A stretch of 64,000 nt of DNA from Rossellomorea aquimaris (GCF_008180865.1 NZ_VTEX01000003.1:126501-190500), one strand, 5' to 3'; numbered from the stretch's first letter, positions 47,013-56,087 are shown. Translations and numbers: made by a program. Notes: generated from the letters alone by a model not told the origin.

Positions 47013-47044
47013 CAGGGGGCCTCGGTATTCGAGGACCGTCCCTC
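47013..47044 (-). repeat. GGACGGACC-type hairpin between fadA and fadE
   Basis: Plus strand GGCCTCG...CGAGGACCGTCCCTCC: a related but imperfect copy of the hairpin found at 45147 and 52475, placed in the fadA-fadE gap without a T run. It may adjust relative expression or simply be repeat debris. Confidence 0.5.
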
Positions 47045-47047
47045 CTA

Positions 47048-48226
47048 TTAACCTATTAGTTCAAAGACGCCGGCTGCCCCCATCCCGCCGCCGATGCACA
47101 TGGTGACGATACCAAATTGCTGGTTTCTGCGTTTCATTTCATGTACAAGGGAAAGGGTCAGCTTGGCACCTGTACAACCAAGTGGATGACCGAGAGCGAT
47201 GGCTCCACCGTTTACGTTCACTTTTTCTTCGTCCAGGCCCAGCTGACGAATGACTTGGATGGATTGAGAAGCGAATGCTTCGTTCAGCTCAAATAGTCCG
47301 ATATCCGACAGCTCCAACCCTGCCATCTTCAATGCACGTGGAATCGCTTCGACTGGACCGATTCCCATGATTTCCGGTGGCACTCCGGCTACCGCAAAGC
47401 TTCTGAACTTCGCCATTGGTTGCAGTCCTAATGAACCAGCCTTTTCTCTATCCATTACCATGACAGCTGCTGCTCCGTCACTCGTCTGGGATGAGTTCCC
47501 TGCCGTTACAGAGCCCTTCACATTGAAAGCCGGGCGTAACTTAGCCAGTACTTCCGAGCTTGTTTCAGCACGTACACCCTCATCTTTTGAAAACTGGAAT
47601 GATTTCTCCACCAATTTATTTTCATTGCTTACTGAGCGATGAAGCACATCAACCGGTACGATTTCATCATCGAACTTTCCTTCAGCAATAGCTTTGGCCG
47701 CTTTTTGGTGACTTCTTACCGCAAATGCATCCTGATCTTCACGGGATACACCGAACTTTCTTGCCACCTGCTCGGCTGTATGCCCCATACTCATATAATA
47801 TTGAGGCGCGTTTTCAGCGAGCTTCGCATTCGGACGGACTACGTGACCCATCATGGGAACAAGACTCATGGATTCAGCTCCACCTGCAATTGCTGTATCA
47901 GAGTGCCCAAGCATGATTTTTTCTGCAGCATAAGCAATGGATTGCAGTCCAGATGAACAATAACGGTTAATCGTGATTGCCGGTACTGAATCAGGCAGGC
48001 CCGCAAGACCACCGATATTTCTTGCCATGTTTAACCCTTGTTCTGCTTCAGGCATCGCACATCCGATGATCAGATCATCAATGTTGCCTTCATAATTCCC
48101 TGCACGTTTGAGGGTTTCTTTAACTACAAGTGCTCCGAGATCATCTGGCCGTACCTGTGCTAATGATCCTTTTCTTGATTTTCCGACTGGTGTTCTTGCA
48201 CCAGCAACAATGACTGCTTCACGCAT
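47048..48226 (-). CDS. fadA: Acetyl-CoA C-acyltransferase (thiolase) FadA
   Basis: A 392-residue thiolase: MREAVIVAGARTPVGKS, nucleophile Cys in NRYCSSGLQSIA, GHPLGCTGA with the active-site His, and the final MCIGGGMGAAG with the second Cys. It cleaves 3-oxoacyl-CoA, releasing acetyl-CoA. GGGGGAA precedes the ATG at 48226; the longer open frame upstream is not coding. Middle gene of fadNAE. Confidence 0.97.
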   Translation of the reverse strand: MREAVIVAGARTPVGKSRKGSLAQVRPDDLGALVVKETLKRAGNYEGNIDDLIIGCAMPEAEQGLNMARNIGGLAGLPDSVPAITINRYCSSGLQSIAYAAEKIMLGHSDTAIAGGAESMSLVPMMGHVVRPNAKLAENAPQYYMSMGHTAEQVARKFGVSREDQDAFAVRSHQKAAKAIAEGKFDDEIVPVDVLHRSVSNENKLVEKSFQFSKDEGVRAETSSEVLAKLRPAFNVKGSVTAGNSSQTSDGAAAVMVMDREKAGSLGLQPMAKFRSFAVAGVPPEIMGIGPVEAIPRALKMAGLELSDIGLFELNEAFASQSIQVIRQLGLDEEKVNVNGGAIALGHPLGCTGAKLTLSLVHEMKRRNQQFGIVTMCIGGGMGAAGVFELIG

Positions 48227-48263
48227 GATATTCCCCCGCTTTCTAATATGGTATAAACGCTGA

Positions 48264-50648
48264 TTAATTGCGTAATGGTTTTCCTTTAACAAGCATGTGC
48301 TGCATTCTTTGTTGTGATTTCGGCTGTGCAACAAGACTCAGGAATGCTTCTCTTTCAAGATCCAACAAGTATTGTTCGTCTACTTCAGTGCCGTATGGAA
48401 CCTTCCCGCCAGCAATGACGTAGGCAAGTTTTTTTGCGATCATCAGATCGTGTTCCGAAATAAATCCTGATTGAAGCATGGATTGAGCTCCAAGAAGAAG
48501 CGTTGCATATCCTGTTTCACCCACAACGGGTACTTTCTTACGGATCGGTGCTGAGTATCCACCTTCATACAGGCTTAGTGCAGCCTGTTTGGCATCGTAT
48601 AACAGATGATCATTGTTTACACTTACTCCATCTGCTTTATTTAAGAAGTTGTTGTCTCTTGCTTCATCACCGGATGTGGAAACCTTCGCCATAGCAATCG
48701 ATTCGAATACTTTATTGGCTACTTTTTGAAGATCGAATTCCACTCCATTTGGAAGGTTCGCTAAGTGCTTCATATAGAGCTCTTTGTTTCCGCCTCCACC
48801 CGGTATCAATCCGACTCCGACTTCCACTAATCCCATATAGGTTTCCATGGACGCCTGAATATGGGCTGCAGGTAAGCAGACTTCGCTCCCTCCGCCTAAT
48901 GTCATGCCGAATGGTGCTGCTACAACTGGTTTCGTTGAATATTTGATCTTCATCATCGCCTGCTGGAAGTGTCTGACGACCATATCTATTTCAAATACGT
49001 TGTCATCCTGTGCTTCCATAAGAATCATGGCAAGATTTGCTCCTACACAGAAGTTCTTGCCCTGATTTCCGATGACGAGTCCTTTATAATTCTTCTCTAC
49101 TTCATCAACTGCAAAATTGATCATTTGCGTAATATCCATTCCAATGGCGTTATTTGGAGAATGGAATTCAAGAAGCGCGATTCCATCACCGATATCAATC
49201 AAGCTTGCTCCAGAATTCTTTTTGATCAGCTTCCCTTGCGTCTTTAGTGCCTTTAAGTCGATTGCCTTCGGGTTTCTTTCTACAAGTTGATAGTCTCCAT
49301 TGTGATAGAAGTGACGCTCGCCATCTTCATCTTTATAAAAAGTGTAGTGACCTTCAGCGAGCATCGTTTCCACCCACTCAGGTACGATGTGGCCTTCTTC
49401 CTTCATGCGAGTCACAGATTTTTCAACACCGATTGCATCCCATGTTTCAAATGGGCCCATTTCCCATCCAAAGCCCCATTTCATGGCCTGGTCGATGCCT
49501 ACGATATCATCAGCGATTTCACCATGCAGCTGGGCTGAATAGTTTAACACCGGGGACACGATATTCCATAGGAGCGTACCTGCTTGATCTTTCGCATACA
49601 CAAGTGATTTTATTTTATTCTTTAATCCTTTTTCATTTTTCGCCATTTCAAGAGAGGCCGTTTTCAGCTTCTGACGTGGCTGATAATCCATCGTTTCAGG
49701 ATTAAGCTCCAGGATCTCTTTTCCTTGTTTCAGGAAGAAGCCCTGTCCGCTCTTGCTTCCGAGCCATCCGTTTTCAAGCATCCTCTGCATGAAGGCCGGT
49801 ACTTCAAACACTTTCTGCTCTTCACCTTCCACTTGGTCGTACACATTTTTCGCTACATGTGCGAATGTATCGAGCCCGACCACATCAAGTGTACGGAAAG
49901 TGGCACTTTTCGGTCTTCCGATCGTCGGTCCCGTGATGGAATCAACTTCTCCTACAGAGTAGCCGCCTTTCAGCATTTCTTGAACAGTGATGAGCAATCC
50001 ATACGTTCCGATGCGGTTTGCTATGAAGTTCGGCGTATCTTTCGCCATCACGACACCCTTACCAAGGATGTCTTCACCAAATGTCTTCATGAAACTGACC
50101 ACTTGCGGATCCGTCTTCTTCGTTGGAATCACTTCAAGAAGCTTTAAGTAACGAGGCGGATTGAAAAAATGCGTGCCTAAAAAATTCTTCTGGAAATCAT
50201 CGCTTCGACCTTTTGACATTGCCTCGATTGAAATCCCGGATGTATTTGAACTGATGATGCTACCCGGTTTCCGGTATCGCTCCACTTGCTCGAACACTTT
50301 CTTCTTGATATCTAAATTCTCAACGACTACCTCAATGACCCAGTCACAATCCCCGATATTCTGAAGATCATCCTCGAAGTTGCCTGCTGTTATGAGTGAA
50401 GCGTTTTGCTTTGATGTCAATGGCGCCGGTTTTTGTTTAAAGAGCTTTTTTAAAGCGTTTTCACTAAATTGATTACGAAACGCCTTGCTCTCTTCTGTCA
50501 GTCCCTTTGCTTTATGTTCGTCGGTTAATTCTCTTGGTACGATATCTAATAAAATTGTCGGGATGCCGATATTTGCAAGATGAGCGGCAATTCCTGAACC
50601 CATGACTCCTGATCCTAACACTGCGGCTTTCTGAATTCTACGAACCAA
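48264..50648 (-). CDS. fadN: 3-hydroxyacyl-CoA dehydrogenase / enoyl-CoA hydratase FadN
   Basis: A 794-residue bifunctional enzyme. The N-terminal NAD domain starts AAVLGSGVMGSGIAAHLANIG, with SSNTSGI and NPPRYLKLLEVIP of the hydroxyacyl-CoA dehydrogenase; the C-terminal third is an enoyl-CoA hydratase (FEIDMVVRHFQQ, AAPFGMTLGGGSEVCL, VGVGLIPGGGG). It catalyses steps two and three of beta-oxidation. First gene of fadNAE; a perfect FadR operator lies 26 bp upstream. Domain order (dehydrogenase first) is that of B. subtilis FadN, opposite to E. coli FadB. Confidence 0.97.
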   Translation of the reverse strand: MVRRIQKAAVLGSGVMGSGIAAHLANIGIPTILLDIVPRELTDEHKAKGLTEESKAFRNQFSENALKKLFKQKPAPLTSKQNASLITAGNFEDDLQNIGDCDWVIEVVVENLDIKKKVFEQVERYRKPGSIISSNTSGISIEAMSKGRSDDFQKNFLGTHFFNPPRYLKLLEVIPTKKTDPQVVSFMKTFGEDILGKGVVMAKDTPNFIANRIGTYGLLITVQEMLKGGYSVGEVDSITGPTIGRPKSATFRTLDVVGLDTFAHVAKNVYDQVEGEEQKVFEVPAFMQRMLENGWLGSKSGQGFFLKQGKEILELNPETMDYQPRQKLKTASLEMAKNEKGLKNKIKSLVYAKDQAGTLLWNIVSPVLNYSAQLHGEIADDIVGIDQAMKWGFGWEMGPFETWDAIGVEKSVTRMKEEGHIVPEWVETMLAEGHYTFYKDEDGERHFYHNGDYQLVERNPKAIDLKALKTQGKLIKKNSGASLIDIGDGIALLEFHSPNNAIGMDITQMINFAVDEVEKNYKGLVIGNQGKNFCVGANLAMILMEAQDDNVFEIDMVVRHFQQAMMKIKYSTKPVVAAPFGMTLGGGSEVCLPAAHIQASMETYMGLVEVGVGLIPGGGGNKELYMKHLANLPNGVEFDLQKVANKVFESIAMAKVSTSGDEARDNNFLNKADGVSVNNDHLLYDAKQAALSLYEGGYSAPIRKKVPVVGETGYATLLLGAQSMLQSGFISEHDLMIAKKLAYVIAGGKVPYGTEVDEQYLLDLEREAFLSLVAQPKSQQRMQHMLVKGKPLRN

Positions 50649-50673
50649 TGGTATTTCCCCCTTTTACACACTT

Positions 50674-50691
50674 TGAATGAATACTCATTCA
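50674..50691. promoter_or_regulatory. FadR operator of fadNAE
   Basis: TGAATGAATACTCATTCA is a perfect match to the Bacillus FadR consensus (TGAATGA-N4-TCATTCA). It is placed about 40 bp downstream of the predicted start, so FadR would act as a roadblock until long-chain acyl-CoA releases it. Confidence 0.95.
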
Positions 50692-50735
50692 TTTTTTACT
50701 CAAAAAAAAGACTCGAATGAGTTCCTGTTACATCT

Positions 50736-50764
50736 AATATATCTGATTTTCTAAAATATCGCAA
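50736..50764 (-). promoter_or_regulatory. Sigma-A promoter of fadNAE
   Basis: TTGCGA and TATATT with a 17-bp spacer on the minus strand, 88 bp upstream of fadN. Confidence 0.72.
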
Positions 50765-50893
50765 TATTTAAAAGACTAAAAATGATAAATTTTACAAAAA
50801 CTTTGATGTTTTTACAGTGTCATGTTCTTTCCGGATAATGTACACTTGATAACAAAATAAGGTACTGAAAATTTCAAGGATATGGGGGATCGA

Positions 50894-52495
50894 ATGAAAA
50901 AGCAAACGACATCTATCACCATTCTAGAAACCAGTGATATACATGGCCACATATTCCCTTACTTATATGGAACGAAGAAAAAGGCGACCGTTGGATTAGG
51001 TAGAATCGCTACCTTTATAAGAGAAGTACGGAGCCAAACCGGCAATGTGTTGGTCATTGATAACGGGGATCTCTATCAAGGCACCCCCCTTACTTATTAT
51101 TATATGAAACAAGCTCGTCATTTGCCAAACCCTTTTGTTTCTATTTTACATGAATTGAATTATGATGCAGCCGTGATTGGCAATCATGAATTCAATTATG
51201 GAATGGAACCCTTACGTAAAGCTCATCAAGAAGCAGAGTATCCCTTTTTGGCCGCTAACATCCTCGATAAGGGGACTATGAAGCCATTGTTCGGACTCCC
51301 TTACTTTATCAAAGTGTTCCCCAATGGGGTGAAAGCCGCTGTACTTGGTGTAACGACACATTATATTCCAAACTGGGAAAATCCCTCTCACATTGTCGAT
51401 TTGTCATTTGAAGATGCCTTTACCTCCACCCGGAATTGGGTGTCCTACATCCACACAGTAGAAAAACCTGACGTGATGATTGTTTCGTATCATGGGGGGT
51501 TTGAAAAGGATATTCAAACCGGGTCACCAACTGAACGACAAACTGGTGAAAACCAGGGCTATAAAATTTGCCAGGAAGTAAAAGGAGTCGATGTGCTGCT
51601 GACTGGTCATCAACACAGAAAACTTGCCGGCACCATCAATGGTGTTTCAATCGTTCAGCCGGGAATGCATGGTGAGAGCATCGGAAAAGTAACGATTGAG
51701 TTAAAACGGAACAAGCAAGGATGGACTATTATAAACAAAGAGCCTCAGGTCATTTCAATGGATGGAATTGAGGCCGATAAAATGGTCCTTTCCATCGCCG
51801 GTGACATTGAAAGCAAAACACAATCCTGGCTGGACCAGTCCATTGGTAAGATTGAAGGAAATATGCAGATAGAAGATATATTCGAGGCTCGTATTAAGGA
51901 ACATCCATTCATTGAGTTCATCCAGCGCGTCCAATTGGAGGCAGCGGACGTCTCCATTTCAGCAACGGCACTATTCAGTGAATCACAGCAGGGACTGCCA
52001 AGTATAGTCACATTGAGGGACATCGTGTCTAACTATATCTATCCCAATACTTTAACCGTTCTTGAACTTACAGGTAGGGACATACGTCTTGCCCTTGAGC
52101 GCTCAGCATCTTATTTTGCTGTAAACCAAGCAGGGGTGCTTAGTGTGAACCCGGATTTCACCACTCCTAAACCTCAGCATTATAATTATGATATGTGGGA
52201 AGGCATTGACTACGTTTTGAATATCAGCCATCCAATAGGTGAACGCGTCACCTCCCTCTTCTGCAATGGTGAACCCTTAGCAGAAGAACAGAAATATCAA
52301 GTCGTCATGAACAATTATCGTGCAGGAGGCGGCGGCGAATACACCATGTTCAAAAACAAGAAGATCATCAAAGAAATACAAATCGACATGACCGAGTTGA
52401 TTGCTGACTACTTCCTCAAGTACCAAACCATAAAAGCTGCCTGTAACCACAATTGGAAAGTTGTGGTCGACGGAGAGGGACGGACCTCATTTTAA
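50894..52495 (+). CDS. Bifunctional metallophosphatase / 5'-nucleotidase (cyclic-nucleotide type)
   Basis: A 533-residue UshA-superfamily enzyme: metal motifs TSDIHGHIFP, DNGDLYQGTPL, GNHEFNYGM, GHQH and a C-terminal nucleotidase domain with NNYRAGGGGEYTMF. It resembles the 2',3'-cyclic phosphodiesterase half of YfkN, but it lacks a signal peptide or cell-wall anchor and so appears cytosolic. The start at 50894 has GGGGGA 5 bp upstream. The stop codon lies in the loop of the terminator hairpin, so the last residues (GEGRTSF) are encoded by repeat DNA. Substrate not determined. Confidence 0.9.
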   Translation: MKKQTTSITILETSDIHGHIFPYLYGTKKKATVGLGRIATFIREVRSQTGNVLVIDNGDLYQGTPLTYYYMKQARHLPNPFVSILHELNYDAAVIGNHEFNYGMEPLRKAHQEAEYPFLAANILDKGTMKPLFGLPYFIKVFPNGVKAAVLGVTTHYIPNWENPSHIVDLSFEDAFTSTRNWVSYIHTVEKPDVMIVSYHGGFEKDIQTGSPTERQTGENQGYKICQEVKGVDVLLTGHQHRKLAGTINGVSIVQPGMHGESIGKVTIELKRNKQGWTIINKEPQVISMDGIEADKMVLSIAGDIESKTQSWLDQSIGKIEGNMQIEDIFEARIKEHPFIEFIQRVQLEAADVSISATALFSESQQGLPSIVTLRDIVSNYIYPNTLTVLELTGRDIRLALERSASYFAVNQAGVLSVNPDFTTPKPQHYNYDMWEGIDYVLNISHPIGERVTSLFCNGEPLAEEQKYQVVMNNYRAGGGGEYTMFKNKKIIKEIQIDMTELIADYFLKYQTIKAACNHNWKVVVDGEGRTSF

Positions 52496-52507
52496 GGTCC
52501 GTCCCTC
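52475..52507 (+). terminator. Terminator overlapping the nucleotidase stop codon
   Basis: Perfect 13-bp stem GAGGGACGGACCT / AGGTCCGTCCCTC followed by TTCTTTTT; the loop holds the gene's TAA. Third member of the GGACGGACC hairpin set. Confidence 0.88.
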
Positions 52508-52562
52508 TTCTTTTTCATAATTCTAAACGGATATGGGAATCTTAGTAATGGAGGTGTTCGAC

Positions 52563-52700
52563 ATGGCTAAGCATAAGAAAAATCCTTCCAAGGCTGGAGT
52601 GAGTGCAGCAAGCGTGAAGGGAGACGCTGGTCCTACCGTTGAGATGGCCGGCGGAGGGAAAAGAAACAGTCAAAACAATCAATTTAAGAAGCAACCATAG
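52563..52700 (+). CDS. yuzL: YuzL family small protein
   Basis: 45 residues beginning MAKHKKNPSKAGVSAASVKG and ending in an Asn/Gln/Lys-rich tail. The pattern (Lys-rich start, KAG-SAA-VKG) fits the YuzL family of small basic, likely disordered Bacillus proteins. GGAGGTG lies 6 bp before the ATG and a strong terminator follows. In B. subtilis yuzL lies in the same fad neighbourhood. Function unknown. Confidence 0.82.
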   Translation: MAKHKKNPSKAGVSAASVKGDAGPTVEMAGGGKRNSQNNQFKKQP

Positions 52701-52719
52701 TATTTTTCAGTAAATGCAG

Positions 52720-52749
52720 CACCTGATCTTGTTGATCGGGTGTTTTTTT
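52720..52749 (+). terminator. Terminator of yuzL
   Basis: 9-bp stem CACCTGATC / GATCGGGTG (one G-U pair), loop TTGTT, then seven T. Confidence 0.9.
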
Positions 52750-52815
52750 GGTTTGGTGTGGTAATGTGCTAGTGTGTGGTTGACGTTTCAATGGTAAGTT
52801 AAAAGGCTTTGGGAA

Positions 52816-52935
52816 CTTTATCGACCGTTCTTTGGATTTATCGACTTGACTTTTATTTCGATATATCAACCGTTATCAGGATTTATCGACCGTTTTTTCA
52901 TTTTATCAACCATATTTTCAATATATCAACCGTTC
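52816..52935. repeat. Six-unit array of a degenerate 20-bp repeat
   Basis: TATC(G/A)ACCGTT-like units start at 52819, 52839, 52864, 52884, 52904 and 52924: spacings 20, 25, 20, 20, 20. The consensus is about ATTTATC(G/A)ACCGTTNTTTC. There are no unique spacers. It lies in a gene-free 470-bp interval (52701-53171) between yuzL and the YczE gene. Confidence 0.85.
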
Positions 52936-53079
52936 GACAAATTTCGCTAAACGCAAACACTATTCCTTCCCTTCCTAACCACACACACTAATCCCAAAAC
53001 TTTTCCCCTCCCCATGCAAAAATTAACTTTGCCTTGTCCCCACTTTTACAGTAAACTAAGAATATAAATTTTAAGTTGT

Positions 53080-53128
53080 CAGACCTCCTACTTTATAAGC
53101 ACCACCTAAGGTAGCTCGTCTGTTTTTT
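53080..53128 (+). terminator. Leader terminator upstream of the YczE-type gene
   Basis: An interrupted hairpin, CAGAC and CTAC pairing with GTAG and GTCTG across a symmetric ctc/ctc internal loop, followed by TTTTTT. It lies 44 bp before the gene on the same strand and long after the yuzL terminator, so it suggests an attenuated leader. Confidence 0.55.
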
Positions 53129-53171
53129 AAAGTACAGTAATGATAACGTTTACAGAGAAGGAGACTATAAA

Positions 53172-53798
53172 ATGAAGCGCAGACTTATGTTTTTTACGAT
53201 TGGACTTTTTATTTTGACGATGGGGGTTGCCTTGATTATTAAATCTGGCCTGGGTGCTTCTGCCTGGGATGCCCTGGCCGTTGGGGAATCGAATATGTTC
53301 GGTATTACGGTTGGAACAGCTGTTTTCAAAAATGGGGTTGTACTGATCGGTCTTAATGCTCTTATTATGAAGAAGAAGCCTGATGTATTGGCTGCGGGGT
53401 CCATTCTTGTGATTGGCCTTTTGATTGATTTTTGGTTACTGGTTGTCTTTAATGATTACGCTCCTGAGATGCTGATGAATCAGGTGTTCACCCTTGCTTC
53501 AGGTATTTTGACAATGGGACTTGGGATTGCGATTTACTTACAGGCAAAATTCCCGGCAAGTCCGATGGATACACTTATGGTGGCCATCCATACGCGTTTC
53601 GGTTTAAATCTTCGTAATTCGCGAATCATCAGTGAAGGATTTGCCCTGTCACTGGCATTCCTGTTTAAGGGAGATATCGGAATCGGTACGATCATTGTTA
53701 CGCTCCTATTAGGATTCGTAGTTCAATATAGCTTCCCGATTTTCGAACAACTCTTTGAAAGAAAATCAATGGGTAAAGCAGCCGTTTCTGCTGAGTAA
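53172..53798 (+). CDS. YczE/YyaS/YitT-family membrane protein
   Basis: A 208-residue integral membrane protein with about five hydrophobic segments. GLFILTMGVALIIKSGLGASAWDAL at the N-terminus and MGLGIAIYLQAKFPASPMDTLM in the middle are the duplicated hallmark of this family. Functions are mostly unknown; B. subtilis YczE affects surfactin production. AGAAGGAGAC precedes the ATG. Possibly controlled by the upstream leader hairpin. Confidence 0.88.
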   Translation: MKRRLMFFTIGLFILTMGVALIIKSGLGASAWDALAVGESNMFGITVGTAVFKNGVVLIGLNALIMKKKPDVLAAGSILVIGLLIDFWLLVVFNDYAPEMLMNQVFTLASGILTMGLGIAIYLQAKFPASPMDTLMVAIHTRFGLNLRNSRIISEGFALSLAFLFKGDIGIGTIIVTLLLGFVVQYSFPIFEQLFERKSMGKAAVSAE

Positions 53799-53805
53799 TC
53801 AATAA

Positions 53806-53846
53806 TAAAAAGCAATCTTCCTAGTGGGAGATTGCTTTTTTATTTT
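53806..53846. terminator. Bidirectional terminator between convergent genes
   Basis: Stem AAAAGCAATCT / AGATTGCTTTT with extra CC/GG pairing; T runs on both strands. Confidence 0.88.
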
Positions 53847-53909
53847 GTGACATAGATTTTGGCTCATCCTGAATGAGGAGCGGCTCGTGCCCGGCTACAA
53901 TTGCTCTGG

Positions 53910-55373
53910 TTACGTTGAACTTAATCCCCCTCTAGAATTCAAGAGCTCATTGATACGCTTTCTCTGGCTTTTATTTGCAAGTACATAAAGTGTATCATTT
54001 GCTTTGATGACGGTGTCTCCCATTGGAGTGATCAGTTCATTGTTTCGGATAACCGCTGAAATCAATGTTTTCTCAGGGAGATTGATGTCTTTAATCGCCT
54101 TGTTTGTAATATAGGCATCGTCGTTAATGAGAACTTCGAGCATTTCATTGTTTGTTTTACCAATTGAAACGAGTTCTATGCTATGAGCGACAGGGGGTCT
54201 TTCTTCTCCTGCAAGCTTAAGGTAGTTGGCTAAAGGTGAGATGGTCGTTCCTTGTATCAGAGCCGATAGAAGAACAACGAAAAACACGACGTTGAAGATG
54301 ACTTCATTGTTTTCGATATTGGCAACCATTGGATACGTTGCTAATACGATTGGTACCGCGCCCTTCAAACCAGCCCAAGAGATGAAGAATTTTTCTTTTA
54401 TCGAGAAGTTCTTTGCCAGGGCAAGGCTTAAATACACTCCCAGTGGTCTCGCTACGACAATCAGTAGAATCGATAGGACGATTCCTTGCCACGCAATGCT
54501 TGGCAAATGCTGAGGGAAAACCAATAAACCCAGCAGGATAAACATGACGATTTGCATCATCCAGGCAAATCCTTCATTAAAGCGGACAATCGAATGTCGG
54601 TAGGTCAATTCCTGATTTCCGACTACGATCGCCATGATATAGACAGCTAATAGACCGCTCGCTTCAAGTATGCTCGTAAAAGCGTATGTGAAGATAGCCA
54701 GTGAAATGGACAGAACTGGATACAACCCGGATGAATCAAGGTTAATCCGATTGATGATCCATACAGATGCCCATCCCAGCACCAGTCCAAGTACCAGCCC
54801 CATACCCATTTGCCAAAAAAAGCTTAAAATCAAGGTAGCTGGATTTAATCCGGGAAATTGGATCAATTGCAAAAAAGCTACCGTCAAAAAGATGGCCATC
54901 GGGTCGTTACTGCCTGATTCTGCTTCCAGTGTAGATGAGATTTTAGGTTTGATGTTTTTGTTCCCTAAAACGGAGAAAACCGCTGCAGCGTCCGTTGAAC
55001 CAACGATTGCCCCAAATAACATCCCTTCCAGCCAGCTTACATCGAGGATGAATTTTGCTGCCACCCCAATAGAAAGTGTAGTCACAATGACTCCAATGGT
55101 TGCCAGTGATAATGAAGGTTTATAGACACTTTTCACATTGCTCCATTTCGTCTGAAGTCCACCTTCAAACAGGATGATGATTAAAGCAAGTGTTCCGATG
55201 AATTGTGTCATGGGAGCATTATCGAAGAAGAAATATGTATTTAGTACCATACCTACGATGATAAATAATATTAGTGAGGGAACACCTAATCGTGTGGAGA
55301 ACTTTGCGGTAATGACACCGACTAAAAGCAAGAGGCCAAGCAGTAAAGTCAAGTTATCAATGGTAATTTCCAT
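53910..55373 (-). CDS. CPA-type K+(Na+)/H+ antiporter with RCK_C domain
   Basis: A 487-residue protein: 12-13 membrane helices with GSTDAAAVFSVL and ESGSNDPMAIFLT, the ion-binding motifs of NhaP/CvrA-type CPA1 antiporters, then a cytosolic C-terminal RCK_C (TrkA_C) domain from about 405 (IELVSIGKTNNEMLEVLINDDAYI). It should exchange K+ or Na+ for H+ for pH and volume control. GAGGCGAT precedes the ATG at 55373; the 22 extra upstream codons are not supported. Monocistronic. Confidence 0.9.
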   Translation of the reverse strand: MEITIDNLTLLLGLLLLVGVITAKFSTRLGVPSLILFIIVGMVLNTYFFFDNAPMTQFIGTLALIIILFEGGLQTKWSNVKSVYKPSLSLATIGVIVTTLSIGVAAKFILDVSWLEGMLFGAIVGSTDAAAVFSVLGNKNIKPKISSTLEAESGSNDPMAIFLTVAFLQLIQFPGLNPATLILSFFWQMGMGLVLGLVLGWASVWIINRINLDSSGLYPVLSISLAIFTYAFTSILEASGLLAVYIMAIVVGNQELTYRHSIVRFNEGFAWMMQIVMFILLGLLVFPQHLPSIAWQGIVLSILLIVVARPLGVYLSLALAKNFSIKEKFFISWAGLKGAVPIVLATYPMVANIENNEVIFNVVFFVVLLSALIQGTTISPLANYLKLAGEERPPVAHSIELVSIGKTNNEMLEVLINDDAYITNKAIKDINLPEKTLISAVIRNNELITPMGDTVIKANDTLYVLANKSQRKRINELLNSRGGLSST

Positions 55374-55472
55374 TTTATCGCCTCTTATTTCATGAAGATT
55401 ATACTCTTTCATTATATAATATTGTGAATAACGTAACAATTAAAAAGCCTTGCCTGTGACCGTATGGATCAA

Positions 55473-55528
55473 AACTTCTTAAAGTATGAGCGGGATGAAC
55501 TCCATTTCCCTCATACTGTTTAGAAGTT
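55473..55528 (-). terminator. Long interrupted palindrome, probable terminator of the GNAT gene
   Basis: Outer arms AACTTCT / AGAAGTT and inner arms GTATGAG / CTCATAC, plus a GGGA/TCCC step. It begins 10 bp past the acetyltransferase stop; the following T tract is short (GTTTTG). Confidence 0.55.
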
Positions 55529-55537
55529 GAGCGGAAA

Positions 55538-56053
55538 TCAACGACTCCTGTCTTTTCTGCTTAAAGTTTTCCCCATGATGATGTATTCATGGGGGACATT
55601 CGGAAAGAAACCATCACGAAGGGTTTTCCAGTCTTGAGAATGATAAAAGTCAATGGCTGATTGATTATCCTTGCGGGTGGTAAGTACTGCTCTTTCTTCT
55701 CTTCTATTCTGCAATAATATTCCCATCAGTCGTTTAGCAATACCTTTTCCTCTGTAATCGGGATGAACGCCAAGTTCGACCAGCTCCATGCAATTCTCCA
55801 TCCATTCACGATTCCGGTGTAGATGCCGGGTTAAGAGCTCGTGATAATATTGCCCTTTTACAGAAGAATATCCATATACGTACCCTGCGACTTCATCACC
55901 CACAATAGCCAAGTACCCTTCAAACTGCGGGTACGTAGAATGACGTTTAAATTGTTGTTCCATGCCGGCCGCGTCCACCTCAAAGAGCTGGCAATAAAGA
56001 TTGATCATTTTCTTAAAATACTTTCCTTCCACTCGAAACGGGACAATTATCAT
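55538..56053 (-). CDS. GNAT-family N-acetyltransferase
   Basis: A 171-residue GNAT enzyme; the acetyl-CoA motif A is VELGVHPDYRGKGIAKRLM (residues 91-109) and a closing AIDFYHSQDWKTLRDGF. The acceptor is unknown. The last codons and stop lie in a 14-nt match (GTTGATTTCCGCTC on its strand) to one end of the type B structured repeat at 37502-37627, so a repeat remnant may have changed the C-terminus. Confidence 0.88.
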   Translation of the reverse strand: MIIVPFRVEGKYFKKMINLYCQLFEVDAAGMEQQFKRHSTYPQFEGYLAIVGDEVAGYVYGYSSVKGQYYHELLTRHLHRNREWMENCMELVELGVHPDYRGKGIAKRLMGILLQNRREERAVLTTRKDNQSAIDFYHSQDWKTLRDGFFPNVPHEYIIMGKTLSRKDRSR

Positions 56054-56087
56054 TGTTCCTTAACCTCCTTTCCATGATTAAAATATA

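Noticed and set aside
52816..52935. Possible CRISPR array
   Set aside because: Units are about 20 bp and degenerate, with no unique spacers and no cas genes nearby; better described as a short tandem array.
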